DNA from: an uncultured Methanobrevibacter sp.
GTDB lineage: Archaea > Methanobacteriota > Methanobacteria > Methanobacteriales > Methanobacteriaceae
Reading direction: 5' to 3'
Length of the DNA stretch: 64,000 nt
Assembly: GCF_947170395.1 (NCBI RefSeq)
Contig: NZ_CAMVTE010000001.1
Span: forward strand, 1 to 64,000
Under the pieces are notes generated by a model. It worked only from the letters and a program-made list of their open reading frames with translations. It had not been told where the DNA came from and searched no databases. The position numbers and the translations under genes are program-made. Positions 43,472 to 51,991 of the stretch are shown here, piece by piece (position 1 is the first letter of the stretch; the number at the start of each line of letters is the position of its first letter).

Positions 43472-44967
43472 TCGGAATTTGTGTAGGAGAAACATCCCTT
43501 TCAGAAATAACATTCATTTCTGACAAGATGCCTAAAGTAGGGGAATATGTTACCATAGAATATGACGGCAAAAAGGTTTTGGGAATGGTTGAAAATCTTA
43601 TAAGGGGAAACGATGCTTTAAATGTAGACATTAACGATTTTAAAGCCATTCAAAAAATTTCCAAAATAGGAGTTGAAGACAACTATATCAGAGGAAAGGT
43701 AAAGATTTTAGGGGATGTCAATGACAATTTGAAATTGCCAAGAACACCAGCTCTTCCGGGAACAGAAATCAAATTGGCGGACAAAGAAGTGTTGTCAGAG
43801 ATATTCAAGGTTGCAAATCCGATTAAACTTGGTTGTTTAGTAAACCAGAGTGATGTCGATGTCAATGTTGATGCAAACCCTATTCTGTCAAGACACCTTG
43901 CCATTCTGGCCATGACAGGTGCCGGAAAATCCAATACTGTATCTGTTTTGATAGATCAGCTGCTGACATACAGTGTGCCTGTATTCGTTTTTGACATGCA
44001 TGGCGAGTATAAGGATGCGGAATTTCCAAACGGCGATGTAAATATCATAAGGCCAAAGATAAATCCTAACTATATGGATTTTCATGAAATCAAAAAGCTG
44101 GTCAACATTCCGTCAAATGCCTATCTTCAGGAAAGATTCTTCAGAAAGGCATTTAAAACCGCTAAAGACAATCTTAAAAACGGAAAGGCCAATTCAAATA
44201 ACTTTTTACAGATTATGTATGATATTCTCTATCAGGAATCTCTTGATGAAAGTTCAGATAAAAGAATTGTTGATGTAATGAACAAAATCGATGATTCAAT
44301 GGACAGGTATTCCAAGCTATTCGACAAAAATGCAGCAAACATCCTTTCAAATATCAAACCTGCCCATGTTAACGTATTGGATTTAAGCCAGGTGGATGAA
44401 TCTGTTGCAAGCGTGCTTGTAAGCCACATCCTTAGAAATTCACTTCAAAGGTCCAAGAATGCTGCCCACAGCGGCAATAAGGACGAACTGATGGACAATT
44501 CAGTATTCTTTATATTGGAGGAAGCCCATATTTTGGCTCCAAATAGACGTGATTCAGATTCTAAAAGATGGATTCAAAGGGTTGCAAGGGAAGGTCGTAA
44601 ATTCGGTTTGGGCTTATGTCTGGTAAGCCAATCACCGAAAACCGTTGACCATGATGCATTGTCACAGATGAACAACATGATTATCCTAAGGCTTGTTGAG
44701 CCCGAAGACCAAAGACATGTTCAATCAGCAAGTGAAAGCCTCTCTCAGGATCTTGTCAATCAGCTTCCTTCTTTAAATGTAGGTGAAGCTATTGTACTGG
44801 GTTTAATGAGCAAAGTACCGACTCTTGTTAAAATTGATGAGTTTAAGGGCCGTCGCCATGGTGATGACATGGACATTGTATCTCACTTTAAAAACATTAA
44901 GCAAAGACAGGCTGAAGAGCTTGAACATGATTTAAAGGAATCAGAAGACATGGGATACGATTATTAA
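43465..44967 (+). CDS. herA: HerA DNA helicase/translocase
   Basis: This 500-residue hexameric motor has an N-terminal barrel (HAS domain, GEYVTIEYDGKKVLGMVE), Walker A LAMTGAGKSNTVSVL near residue 150, Walker B FFILEEAHILAPN, and a C-terminal arginine finger region RVAREGRKFGLGL. HerA pumps DNA for NurA. The overlap with nurA shows tight coupling. Mre11-Rad50 lies 1.2 kb downstream, separated by a HEPN pair, whereas in many archaea the four genes are adjacent. Confidence 0.93.
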   Translation: MVVGICVGETSLSEITFISDKMPKVGEYVTIEYDGKKVLGMVENLIRGNDALNVDINDFKAIQKISKIGVEDNYIRGKVKILGDVNDNLKLPRTPALPGTEIKLADKEVLSEIFKVANPIKLGCLVNQSDVDVNVDANPILSRHLAILAMTGAGKSNTVSVLIDQLLTYSVPVFVFDMHGEYKDAEFPNGDVNIIRPKINPNYMDFHEIKKLVNIPSNAYLQERFFRKAFKTAKDNLKNGKANSNNFLQIMYDILYQESLDESSDKRIVDVMNKIDDSMDRYSKLFDKNAANILSNIKPAHVNVLDLSQVDESVASVLVSHILRNSLQRSKNAAHSGNKDELMDNSVFFILEEAHILAPNRRDSDSKRWIQRVAREGRKFGLGLCLVSQSPKTVDHDALSQMNNMIILRLVEPEDQRHVQSASESLSQDLVNQLPSLNVGEAIVLGLMSKVPTLVKIDEFKGRRHGDDMDIVSHFKNIKQRQAEELEHDLKESEDMGYDY

Positions 44968-45096
44968 TCCCTACTTTTTTTATTTTTTAAATTCAATATT
45001 GATTTGACTTCGTTATATTGTATAGGACTATATAGAAACTTATTTATATTATTTAATCGATATTAATAATTGAAATGGAATTTGGAGAATTATATT

Positions 45097-45153
45097 TCAA
45101 TGTGGGGTCAATTTTCCAATGTGAAAGCAATTTTTCAATGTGAAAACAATTTT
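45097..45153 (+). repeat. Three tandem 19-base repeats before the HEPN gene
   Basis: Three consecutive units of exactly 19 bases follow each other: TCAATGTGGGGTCAATTTT, CCAATGTGAAAGCAATTTT and TCAATGTGAAAACAATTTT. They end 16 bases before the HEPN start codon, and a ribosome site GAGG follows. Such iterons at the head of a toxin-antitoxin operon usually bind its own regulator. A frame of 18 codons (45100-45156) runs through them and could be a leader peptide. Confidence 0.7.
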
Positions 45154-45169
45154 TGAGGATATAAAAAAA

Positions 45170-45565
45170 ATGTTTCAATGGCAAGATTTTCGTCAAGTTG
45201 CGGATGAATTAATGATGCATTATGATGAATCTCATATTAGATGTGCAATAAGTAGGCATTATTATTCTCTTTTTGGTTCTACTAGACAATATTTGATAAA
45301 TGATAAAAATCTTTATGAGTTTAATAGTCGAAAGAATATTCATGAAAGGATATATAGGGAATTAATTAATTCTAATGATTCTACAGAATATGAGCTAGGT
45401 GAAATAATTGGATTTTTAAGAAAAATGAGAAATCATGCAGATTATGATCTGGGTGATGATTGTTTAAGTTATTTTGAAGAAAACTTAGAAAAGATTTTGG
45501 AAGATGTGGAAACTGCTTTCAATTCTCTTAATTCTTTAAAGGTTAATCCGCCTTATATTGTGTGA
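45170..45565 (+). CDS. HEPN-domain protein, probable ribonuclease toxin
   Basis: The helical protein of 131 residues has the HEPN catalytic motif R-x4-H (R84-K-M-R-N-H89, followed by ADYDL) and an N-terminal helix with RCAISRHYYSLF, typical of HEPN proteins with an R/HYYS start. HEPN proteins cut RNA and are often toxins paired with nucleotidyltransferases. The ATG 45170 was chosen over GTG 45140, which lies inside the repeats. It is followed by a partner gene 9 bases later. Codon use is AT-rich. It separates herA from mre11. Confidence 0.85.
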   Translation: MFQWQDFRQVADELMMHYDESHIRCAISRHYYSLFGSTRQYLINDKNLYEFNSRKNIHERIYRELINSNDSTEYELGEIIGFLRKMRNHADYDLGDDCLSYFEENLEKILEDVETAFNSLNSLKVNPPYIV

Positions 45566-45574
45566 GTTGATAAT

Positions 45575-45982
45575 ATGGATTATTTAAATTACGTTAATAA
45601 ATTGGAGTCAGATGAAGGTTTATTTTTAAATGAGTTAAATGAATTGAAAGATAATTATGAAATTAAACATAAAAAGGAAGTGTACGATTTTATAAATTCT
45701 AATAGAGGATTAATTGTTTTGCTAAAAGAACTTCATCCATACCTAAGTTCAAATTTTCCAAATGGTGAATTTTCTTTAATGTATAGTATTGACCCTGAAT
45801 TTGATTCACTGTCAAATATTGTTGTAAATGTTAAAGTGGACAGATACACATTTGATAATGGAGTTATGAAAACTTTAAGAAATATTTCTTTTGAATTAAG
45901 ACCATTAAGACAAAAACTGGATTTGATGGTTGAGTTAATGTTAATGCCTGCATTATTGGATAAGGATAAAATTAAAAGATAA
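45575..45982 (+). CDS. Partner protein of the HEPN gene (candidate antitoxin)
   Basis: The protein of 135 residues has an acidic N-terminal helical half and a second half with FSLMYSIDPEFDSLSNIVVNVKV (parts: GEFSLMYSIDPEF, SNIVVNVKV). This beta-hairpin (a strand, D-x-E, a strand) recalls a small family encoded beside HEPN genes in bacteria and archaea. The nucleotidyltransferase motif G-S-x10-D of the usual MNT antitoxin is absent, so the pair is not a standard HEPN-MNT. The two genes are 9 bases apart, suggesting an operon. Confidence 0.65.
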   Translation: MDYLNYVNKLESDEGLFLNELNELKDNYEIKHKKEVYDFINSNRGLIVLLKELHPYLSSNFPNGEFSLMYSIDPEFDSLSNIVVNVKVDRYTFDNGVMKTLRNISFELRPLRQKLDLMVELMLMPALLDKDKIKR

Positions 45983-46015
45983 TTCTTCATTTTTTTTAAG
46001 TTGATTTTGGTTATT

Positions 46016-46055
46016 ATTACTCCTCAAATGCTCTCTTAGCAAACCATTAAATATA
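46016..46055 (+). promoter_or_regulatory. mre11-rad50 promoter with the shared 19-base element, copy B
   Basis: ATTACTCCTCAAATGCTCT (46016-46034) is followed 12 bases later by the TATA element TTAAATATA (46047-46055). The start codon lies at 46139. The element differs at one base from copy A (1535-1553) and at two from copy C (58308-58326). The same spacing to the TATA box in all three makes chance unlikely. Confidence 0.65.
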
Positions 46056-46138
46056 CAATCGAATAAAATATTATTCAATTAAATACTGTTATAGTGTTTA
46101 AATTGGTTATATACAATAAATTAAAAAAAGGTAATATA

Positions 46139-47356
46139 ATGAAATTTGCACATTTAGCAGATACTCATTTAGGTTATCGCCAATTTGGTTTAATTGAGCG
46201 TGAAAAAGACTTTTATGAAGTATTTGGAAAGGTTATTGATAAAATAATTGAAGAAAAAGTAGACTTTGTAATACATAGTGGGGATTTGTTTGAAAATGCA
46301 AAACCATCTCCAATGGCACTTTTGGAATTTCAAAAAGGATTGTTAAAGCTAAAAGGTGCGGGCATTCCCATGTATGCAATTGCAGGAAATCATGACTCTA
46401 CATTGCGTAAGGGATCAATTCCTCCGCAAGTTGTTTTTAAAAAAATGGGTTTGAAAGTTATAAGTCCAATAAATACTAATTATATGCATGGAGATATTTT
46501 CATTGCGGGACTGCCGTTTTATCCAGCATCCAAAAGTAAAGTTTTAAAATCAAAACTGGTTGATTTGTCCAAAAAGGCAGCCAATCATGAAAAATCAATT
46601 CTTGTTTTGCATCAGGGTATTGACAATTACTTTGATTATCAGTATGAACTGGAACCAGGTGACATTCCCGACAATTTCAACTACTATGCGCTGGGTCACA
46701 TTCATAAGTATATTGTATCTGATTTCGGAAAAGGAAAACTGGTTTATCCGGGATCCGGTGAAATCTGGAAAACAGATGAACTGGAAGACTACAACCTGAA
46801 CGGCAAAGGTTTTGTCGTGGTTGACTTTGATGGTTCCAAACCACAAATCAAAAGGGTAAAGGTTGATGTTTCAAGAGAATTCATTAAAAGGTCTCTAGAT
46901 TATCATAACCTGGAAAGCGGAATTAATGGAATAAAGGAAACCATCAAGGATTTTGACAAAAAGCCTATCCTGATTTTAGAGATAAACAATGTTGATTCCG
47001 ATACTGGTATTATATATGAGTTGATTAACAGGGAACTTGGCGAATTGTCTTTAATGATCAGGCCTACATTCAATCTTGTTGATGATGAAATTGAAATTGA
47101 ACTAACTAGGGACTCTCCAGTAGGTCCTGAAGAACTGCTTATTGAGAAATTGGAAGGTTATGAAAACGAGGATGTTCAAAAATTGGCTGTTGATTTGTAT
47201 AACTTCCTTTCAAAAGACAAACTTGAAGATTCCCAGGAGTTGATTGATCAGTATTTCATTGAGCATTATCCTTCTTTGGAAAGTGAAGACGACGAAGAGG
47301 AGAGTGAAAAAGACACAGATGATATTCAAGTAACCTTTAAGGGGGTTCTGGAATGA
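46139..47356 (+). CDS. mre11: DNA double-strand break repair nuclease Mre11
   Basis: The nuclease has five phosphoesterase motifs: HLADTHLGY (D8 and H10), HSGDLFENAKPS, AGNHDST, HQGI and YALGHIHKY. It removes blocked DNA ends with Rad50. The 405-residue protein ends in an acidic tail (ESEDDEEESEKD). The start overlaps the rad50 start by 4 bases at the other end (GGGGGTTCTGGAATG). The ATG 46139 follows AAAAAGGTAAT; a longer frame from 46094 has no support. Confidence 0.93.
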   Translation: MKFAHLADTHLGYRQFGLIEREKDFYEVFGKVIDKIIEEKVDFVIHSGDLFENAKPSPMALLEFQKGLLKLKGAGIPMYAIAGNHDSTLRKGSIPPQVVFKKMGLKVISPINTNYMHGDIFIAGLPFYPASKSKVLKSKLVDLSKKAANHEKSILVLHQGIDNYFDYQYELEPGDIPDNFNYYALGHIHKYIVSDFGKGKLVYPGSGEIWKTDELEDYNLNGKGFVVVDFDGSKPQIKRVKVDVSREFIKRSLDYHNLESGINGIKETIKDFDKKPILILEINNVDSDTGIIYELINRELGELSLMIRPTFNLVDDEIEIELTRDSPVGPEELLIEKLEGYENEDVQKLAVDLYNFLSKDKLEDSQELIDQYFIEHYPSLESEDDEEESEKDTDDIQVTFKGVLE

Positions 47357-50103
47357 TTTTCACAAGATTAAAACTAAATAATTTTAAATCTCATCAAGAT
47401 ACTACCATTGATTTTGATAGGGGAATAAGCGTTATTGTTGGTGAGAACGGTGCTGGAAAATCAACAATCCTTGAAGCCATCAGCTTTGCTTTATTCAAAC
47501 AGCACACCGCAAAAAGAATTGATGATCTGGTTAGAAACAATTCAAATCATATGTCAATTGAATTGCAGTTCGTTTCAAACGGCAAGGAATATAAAATAGT
47601 TCGTGAAAAGAAATCCGCTCTAAAATCATCCCTTTTTGCAAAAACCTCTTCTGATGGTGGTTTTATGCATATATGTACTGGTGATAAGGAAGTCAATGAG
47701 GAAATTCGCCAGATATTGGACATTGATTCCGATTTGTTTTTAAATGCCATTTACATAAGGCAGGGTGAAATTGCAGAACTGGTTGACAAAACACCTGCCG
47801 AGAAAAAACAGTTGATAGCCAAATTATTGGGTATTGATTCTCTTGAAAAAGCTTGGAAAAACTTATTGCCTTTCATAAATGATTATGAAAAGAAACTTGC
47901 TGAACTTGAGGGTAAATTATTCAATTCTTCTGAACTAAAGGAAGATTACGATAGAAAAAAGGAAGAGTTGAACACTCTTAAAGAAAAAGGCCATGAGCTT
48001 GAAAGCCAAATCAACGATGCAACCAAGTCCTTAAATGAAATTTCCGAAAGTAAAAGAGACATGGAAAGGGAAAAGGAAATTTATGAAAACCTTGTCCATA
48101 ACCTTGAAAGCGAAGAAAAGAATCTGGCAAAATTCGAAGCAGATAAGAGAATGGTTCAGGAAAATCTGGATAAGATTAGGGATGCTGAAGAGCAGATTTC
48201 CAGATTGGAAAAATATGTCTCAAAGCTGGATGTTTATCTTGATTTTGAAAAGTCTGTAGTAAGTATTCAGAAATTAAAAGAGGACGAAAAACAGATTACC
48301 GATAAATTATCAGCTATGGATGAGCAAAAAAATATCGTTAAGGACAATAAAAAAGGACATAATGAATTTTTGGCTTCAGATGAAAAGATTTCCAGATTGG
48401 ATAATCAAAAAGTCAGTTATGAAAAGGAATTGGCAGCTATGGCCAAATTGGAAAAGGATAAAAAAGACCTTTTAAAATCCATTGAAAATGAAAGAAATGA
48501 AATTGAGGAATTTTTCTCAAAAGCTAAAGATAAATTGGATGATTGTGGTTTGTCTGATGATGAATTGGCTGCAATTGATGATTTCAATAATCTTGAAGAG
48601 GCAACCAATAACTTAACCGAGACAACCTCTCAAAAAATCAAAGATTTGTCACAGGACATCATATCCAAAAATGAGGAAATTGTGGTATTTAAACAGAATA
48701 TTAAAGCCTGTCAAAAACCATTGGATGAACTGGAAGGCGTTGACAATAACAAATGTCCTGTTTGTCAATCAGATATTGATGATGATAAAAAAAGAGATCT
48801 GATTGAACAGTATGAATCAGATATTGAAAAGAATACTGAAATGATTTCCCAATATGAGGAAGATGTCAAATTATTTGCCAAAAATAAACAAAGCCATGAG
48901 GATAAACTTGAAAATCTTGATGTTCTCTCAAAGGATATCATAGAATACAAGCATAAATTCAACCATTTGGAAAACGAACTTGTTAAGCTAAAAAAGATTG
49001 ATGAAGGTCTTGAATCCAAAGAGTTTATCAGCAACAAACTTGGTGAACTTATTTTGGTGATTGCCAAGGAAAGAACTGCCCGTGAAGCTAACAAAAAATC
49101 TCATGATGCCTATAACCAGGCTAAAGGTGCTTTGGAAGTTTTAGGAAGCGAAACTGATGCTCAATATAAACTGAAACAGGTAAAAAATGAGATTGATGTC
49201 CATGTTAAAAATATCAAATTGGCCATTGAACAGGATCCTCATCTGAGTGGTGATATCAGCGCATCTGAGCTTCAAAATCGTATTGCCGATTTAAAACAGA
49301 AAAATGAGGAGTACAATCAGCTTAAAGGATTCATCCAAAATAAAAATTCCCTGATGACTCAGCATGATAATATCAAAGAGGAAATCGGTGTCAGCATTAA
49401 CCAAAAGGACATCATTGAAAATAAGATTGAAGCTTGTTTGTATGATAAGGAAAAATACGAAAATATCGTATTCAGATATGAAATGTATGAAAGACAGCTT
49501 AATTCTTTCAACTCCCAACTTTCAGAACTTAAGGGTCAGGCTCGTGAATCTATCGTTCATCTCAAGGAATTGGGTGAAAAAATACAAACAGCCAATCAGT
49601 TCCAAAAAGAGTACGACAACGTTTCAGATTATATTAAAATATTGAAGCATATCCGTGAGTTATATGATAAAAACGGTATTCAAAAAGAGCTTAGAAGCAT
49701 TTCCAAACCTTTAATTCAAATGTATACAAAGGAATTCTTCAAGGAATTCAATTTCAACTATTCCGATTTGACCTTGGATGATGAATACGACGTTACAGTA
49801 TATGGTCCTGAAGGAGAATCCTCAATGAGCATGGTTAGTGGTGGTGAAAAAATCGCTATAGCCCTTGCATTGAGATTGGGTATTACAAAGGCAATGTCTA
49901 AAGGGGATTTGGATACAATCTTACTTGACGAGCCTACAATTCATTTGGACAGCTCAAGAAAACATGAACTCATCAATCTGTTGAAGGACATGTCAGTATT
50001 GCCGCAAATGATAATTGTAACTCATGAAAGTCAGCTTGAAAATGCTGCTGACAATCTGATTAAAGTTGAAAAAGAAAATGGTATTTCAAATGTTATAGTT
50101 TAA
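47353..50103 (+). CDS. rad50: DNA double-strand break repair ATPase Rad50
   Basis: The protein of 916 residues has an N-terminal Walker A (VGENGAGKSTILEAI), long coiled coils, the zinc hook CPVCQ near residue 467, then a second coiled coil and the C-terminal signature MVSGGEKIAIALALRL with Walker B TILLDEPTIHLD. Rad50 tethers DNA ends and controls Mre11. The start overlaps mre11 by 4 bases. The length is normal for archaeal Rad50. Confidence 0.95.
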   Translation: MIFTRLKLNNFKSHQDTTIDFDRGISVIVGENGAGKSTILEAISFALFKQHTAKRIDDLVRNNSNHMSIELQFVSNGKEYKIVREKKSALKSSLFAKTSSDGGFMHICTGDKEVNEEIRQILDIDSDLFLNAIYIRQGEIAELVDKTPAEKKQLIAKLLGIDSLEKAWKNLLPFINDYEKKLAELEGKLFNSSELKEDYDRKKEELNTLKEKGHELESQINDATKSLNEISESKRDMEREKEIYENLVHNLESEEKNLAKFEADKRMVQENLDKIRDAEEQISRLEKYVSKLDVYLDFEKSVVSIQKLKEDEKQITDKLSAMDEQKNIVKDNKKGHNEFLASDEKISRLDNQKVSYEKELAAMAKLEKDKKDLLKSIENERNEIEEFFSKAKDKLDDCGLSDDELAAIDDFNNLEEATNNLTETTSQKIKDLSQDIISKNEEIVVFKQNIKACQKPLDELEGVDNNKCPVCQSDIDDDKKRDLIEQYESDIEKNTEMISQYEEDVKLFAKNKQSHEDKLENLDVLSKDIIEYKHKFNHLENELVKLKKIDEGLESKEFISNKLGELILVIAKERTAREANKKSHDAYNQAKGALEVLGSETDAQYKLKQVKNEIDVHVKNIKLAIEQDPHLSGDISASELQNRIADLKQKNEEYNQLKGFIQNKNSLMTQHDNIKEEIGVSINQKDIIENKIEACLYDKEKYENIVFRYEMYERQLNSFNSQLSELKGQARESIVHLKELGEKIQTANQFQKEYDNVSDYIKILKHIRELYDKNGIQKELRSISKPLIQMYTKEFFKEFNFNYSDLTLDDEYDVTVYGPEGESSMSMVSGGEKIAIALALRLGITKAMSKGDLDTILLDEPTIHLDSSRKHELINLLKDMSVLPQMIIVTHESQLENAADNLIKVEKENGISNVIV

Positions 50104-50126
50104 ATATCATTTTTTAATTCTTTTTT

Positions 50127-50522
50127 TTACATCAGTTCATCTGCATCCTTTACAGAGTCAATGATGCAGTTTGCATTCCATCCGACAATTGTTGCAGCTT
50201 TTTCTTCAAGTATTTCCGGAACTTCTTCAAGTCCCAAAGGTCTGACCAATATGATTGGTATGTCGTATTTTTCACCAGCTTCAAGTAATGATTCGAACAA
50301 TTCCTTATTGTTGTTGTAGAGGCCTGCAAGCAATATGATTCTGTCCACTTTGCTGTAGAATGCCTCACCGGCCAGTGAATAATCTCCGGATATGGATTCC
50401 TTCCATAAAAATTTCACTTTGGAAAACAGTTTTTCTGTAAATTGTGCATATTCCCTGTTTTCATCAATGCCATTTGAAATAATTAAATTGTAAATTTTAT
50501 CATCTTTTTCATCTTCAAACAT
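50127..50522 (-). CDS. TIR-like domain protein (DUF1863 / MTH538-ThsB type)
   Basis: The 131-residue protein has a Rossmann-type layout: IYNLIISNG at the start, KVDRIILLAGLYNNNKELFESLLEAGEKYDIPIILVRPLG in the middle, and ATIVGWNANCIIDSVKD at the end. The core pattern (VLAG-x-Y, then PII-x-V-P-G, then I-VGWN-x2-I-D-I) matches the ThsB/MTH538 TIR-like group, in which relatives take part in Thoeris antiviral signalling. GGTGA lies 4 bases before the ATG. It is convergent with rad50 (23 bases apart), and no ThsA-like effector gene is in the window, so a defence role is only a possibility. Confidence 0.75.
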   Translation of the reverse strand: MFEDEKDDKIYNLIISNGIDENREYAQFTEKLFSKVKFLWKESISGDYSLAGEAFYSKVDRIILLAGLYNNNKELFESLLEAGEKYDIPIILVRPLGLEEVPEILEEKAATIVGWNANCIIDSVKDADELM

Positions 50523-50642
50523 TTAATCACCTTGCTTTAATTATTTTTATTCTACTATAAAATAATTTGTTTTTTCAAAATATTTATTAATCCTAAAATA
50601 ATAACTATTTATAAGAATTATTTTTTTAAGGATTAGTTTTTT

Positions 50643-51929
50643 ATGAAAGCAGCAGTGATAGGATTAGGAGTAGAAGGAAAGAAAGCTGTAAATTCTCTTT
50701 TAAAACATGGATGGGAGGTTTACGCTACTGATTTAAATATTAACGTTGATTTGGATGGTCTTGATTTGCCGTTACTTTCCATGAATCTGATGGATAGCGA
50801 ACAGACAGTATCGATAGTAGGTGAAAAAATTACTGTGGATTTGGGTTTTACCAATCCCTATGCAATTGAGGAGTGTGATGCAATAGCTATAAGTCCCAGC
50901 ATGTATGGGGGAGCATTTGCAAATCGCCTATTGATGGATGGCAAACTTTTAAGTGATGTGGTCGACAGACATAAGGATATTTTCACAATAGGCATCACAG
51001 GAACAAACGGCAAGACAACAACTGTTCACATGATAAAAACAATTCTTGAAGCAGCAGGCAAAAAAGTGCTGGTTGGAGGAAACGGCGGCGGAGGATTTTC
51101 AGGATACTATGATTTGATTCTTGAAGCCTCAGAAGGTGAATATGACATTTTGCTTGTTGAAGTATGTGACATGACTTTGGATTTCTGCAGATACTGCTTT
51201 GACTTTGACATGATTGGGCTTACAAACATAGGCAACGATCACATGAATGTCCACAAGACCATTGCCAATTATAAGAATTCACTGGTAAGATTTTTTGAAG
51301 ATAAACTAATATTTACTGCTTTCAATCAGGATTTCAACAGTGATTTCAAGGAATCTGCCAGCAGATATATTCCTTATTTTGAGTATCAGGATGAACTGCA
51401 GGTTTTCGGTAAATTTAATCTGCTCAATGCAGGTCTTGCAACAGCCATTGCACGTGAACTGAAAGTATCCAAGGATATTATCAAATCCAGTTTGGCTGAC
51501 TTTAAGGCTGTTGAAGGCAGATTGGATGTATATAAGATAAATGATGCTTCAGTTTATGTTGGAAAAACCGACAATTCAGATGCTTTGGCTTCAATTTTGG
51601 CTGAAAGGGATTTCTACGCCCTTTTCATTGGAACTCCTCGCCATAATGAGGAGCACAGGCTGGATATCCTGGATGTTGCGGTTAAGTATAATCCTGAAGT
51701 GATTGTGTTGTTTCCGGGATTGGATGATACCTTGGACATTGCAATTTACAGGCTTAATTCATTGGGTTATGCCGGAAATATCATCACTGTCAATTCACTG
51801 GACCAGATTATTGAACTGGTTGCGGAATACTCTCATGAGGATGCCATTCTAATAGGGGGTAACGGTCAGGATACAATCATTGACATTCAGGAAAGAATCA
51901 AATTAATTTCTCAAAAACTGTCAGATTAA
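50643..51929 (+). CDS. Mur ligase family protein, probable pseudomurein synthesis enzyme
   Basis: The N-terminal nucleotide-binding part (AAVIGLGVEGKKAVNSLL) is followed by the Mur ligase ATP motif GITGTNGKTTTVHMI, the metal region LVEVCDMTLDF and the central NIGNDHMNVH. A C-terminal ligase domain completes the 428-residue protein. Bacterial MurD/MurC use this architecture. In Methanobacteriales, related enzymes are believed to assemble the pseudomurein peptide by adding glutamate, lysine or alanine. The AAGGA site precedes the ATG. The next gene encodes an exported protein. Confidence 0.88.
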   Translation: MKAAVIGLGVEGKKAVNSLLKHGWEVYATDLNINVDLDGLDLPLLSMNLMDSEQTVSIVGEKITVDLGFTNPYAIEECDAIAISPSMYGGAFANRLLMDGKLLSDVVDRHKDIFTIGITGTNGKTTTVHMIKTILEAAGKKVLVGGNGGGGFSGYYDLILEASEGEYDILLVEVCDMTLDFCRYCFDFDMIGLTNIGNDHMNVHKTIANYKNSLVRFFEDKLIFTAFNQDFNSDFKESASRYIPYFEYQDELQVFGKFNLLNAGLATAIARELKVSKDIIKSSLADFKAVEGRLDVYKINDASVYVGKTDNSDALASILAERDFYALFIGTPRHNEEHRLDILDVAVKYNPEVIVLFPGLDDTLDIAIYRLNSLGYAGNIITVNSLDQIIELVAEYSHEDAILIGGNGQDTIIDIQERIKLISQKLSD

Positions 51930-51991
51930 CAATAATCTTTTTATATATTGAATTTTATACTAATTATTGTTATATATTATAGGTGGAGTAA

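Noticed and set aside
45097-45153. Tandem 19-base repeats as a short CRISPR array
   Set aside because: The units abut each other without spacers, are AT-rich and lie directly before a gene. Iterons or operators explain them better, and no cas genes are near.
50127-50522. Complete Thoeris defence system
   Set aside because: Only a ThsB-like protein is present; no ThsA (NAD-binding effector) gene is visible within 14 kb on either side.
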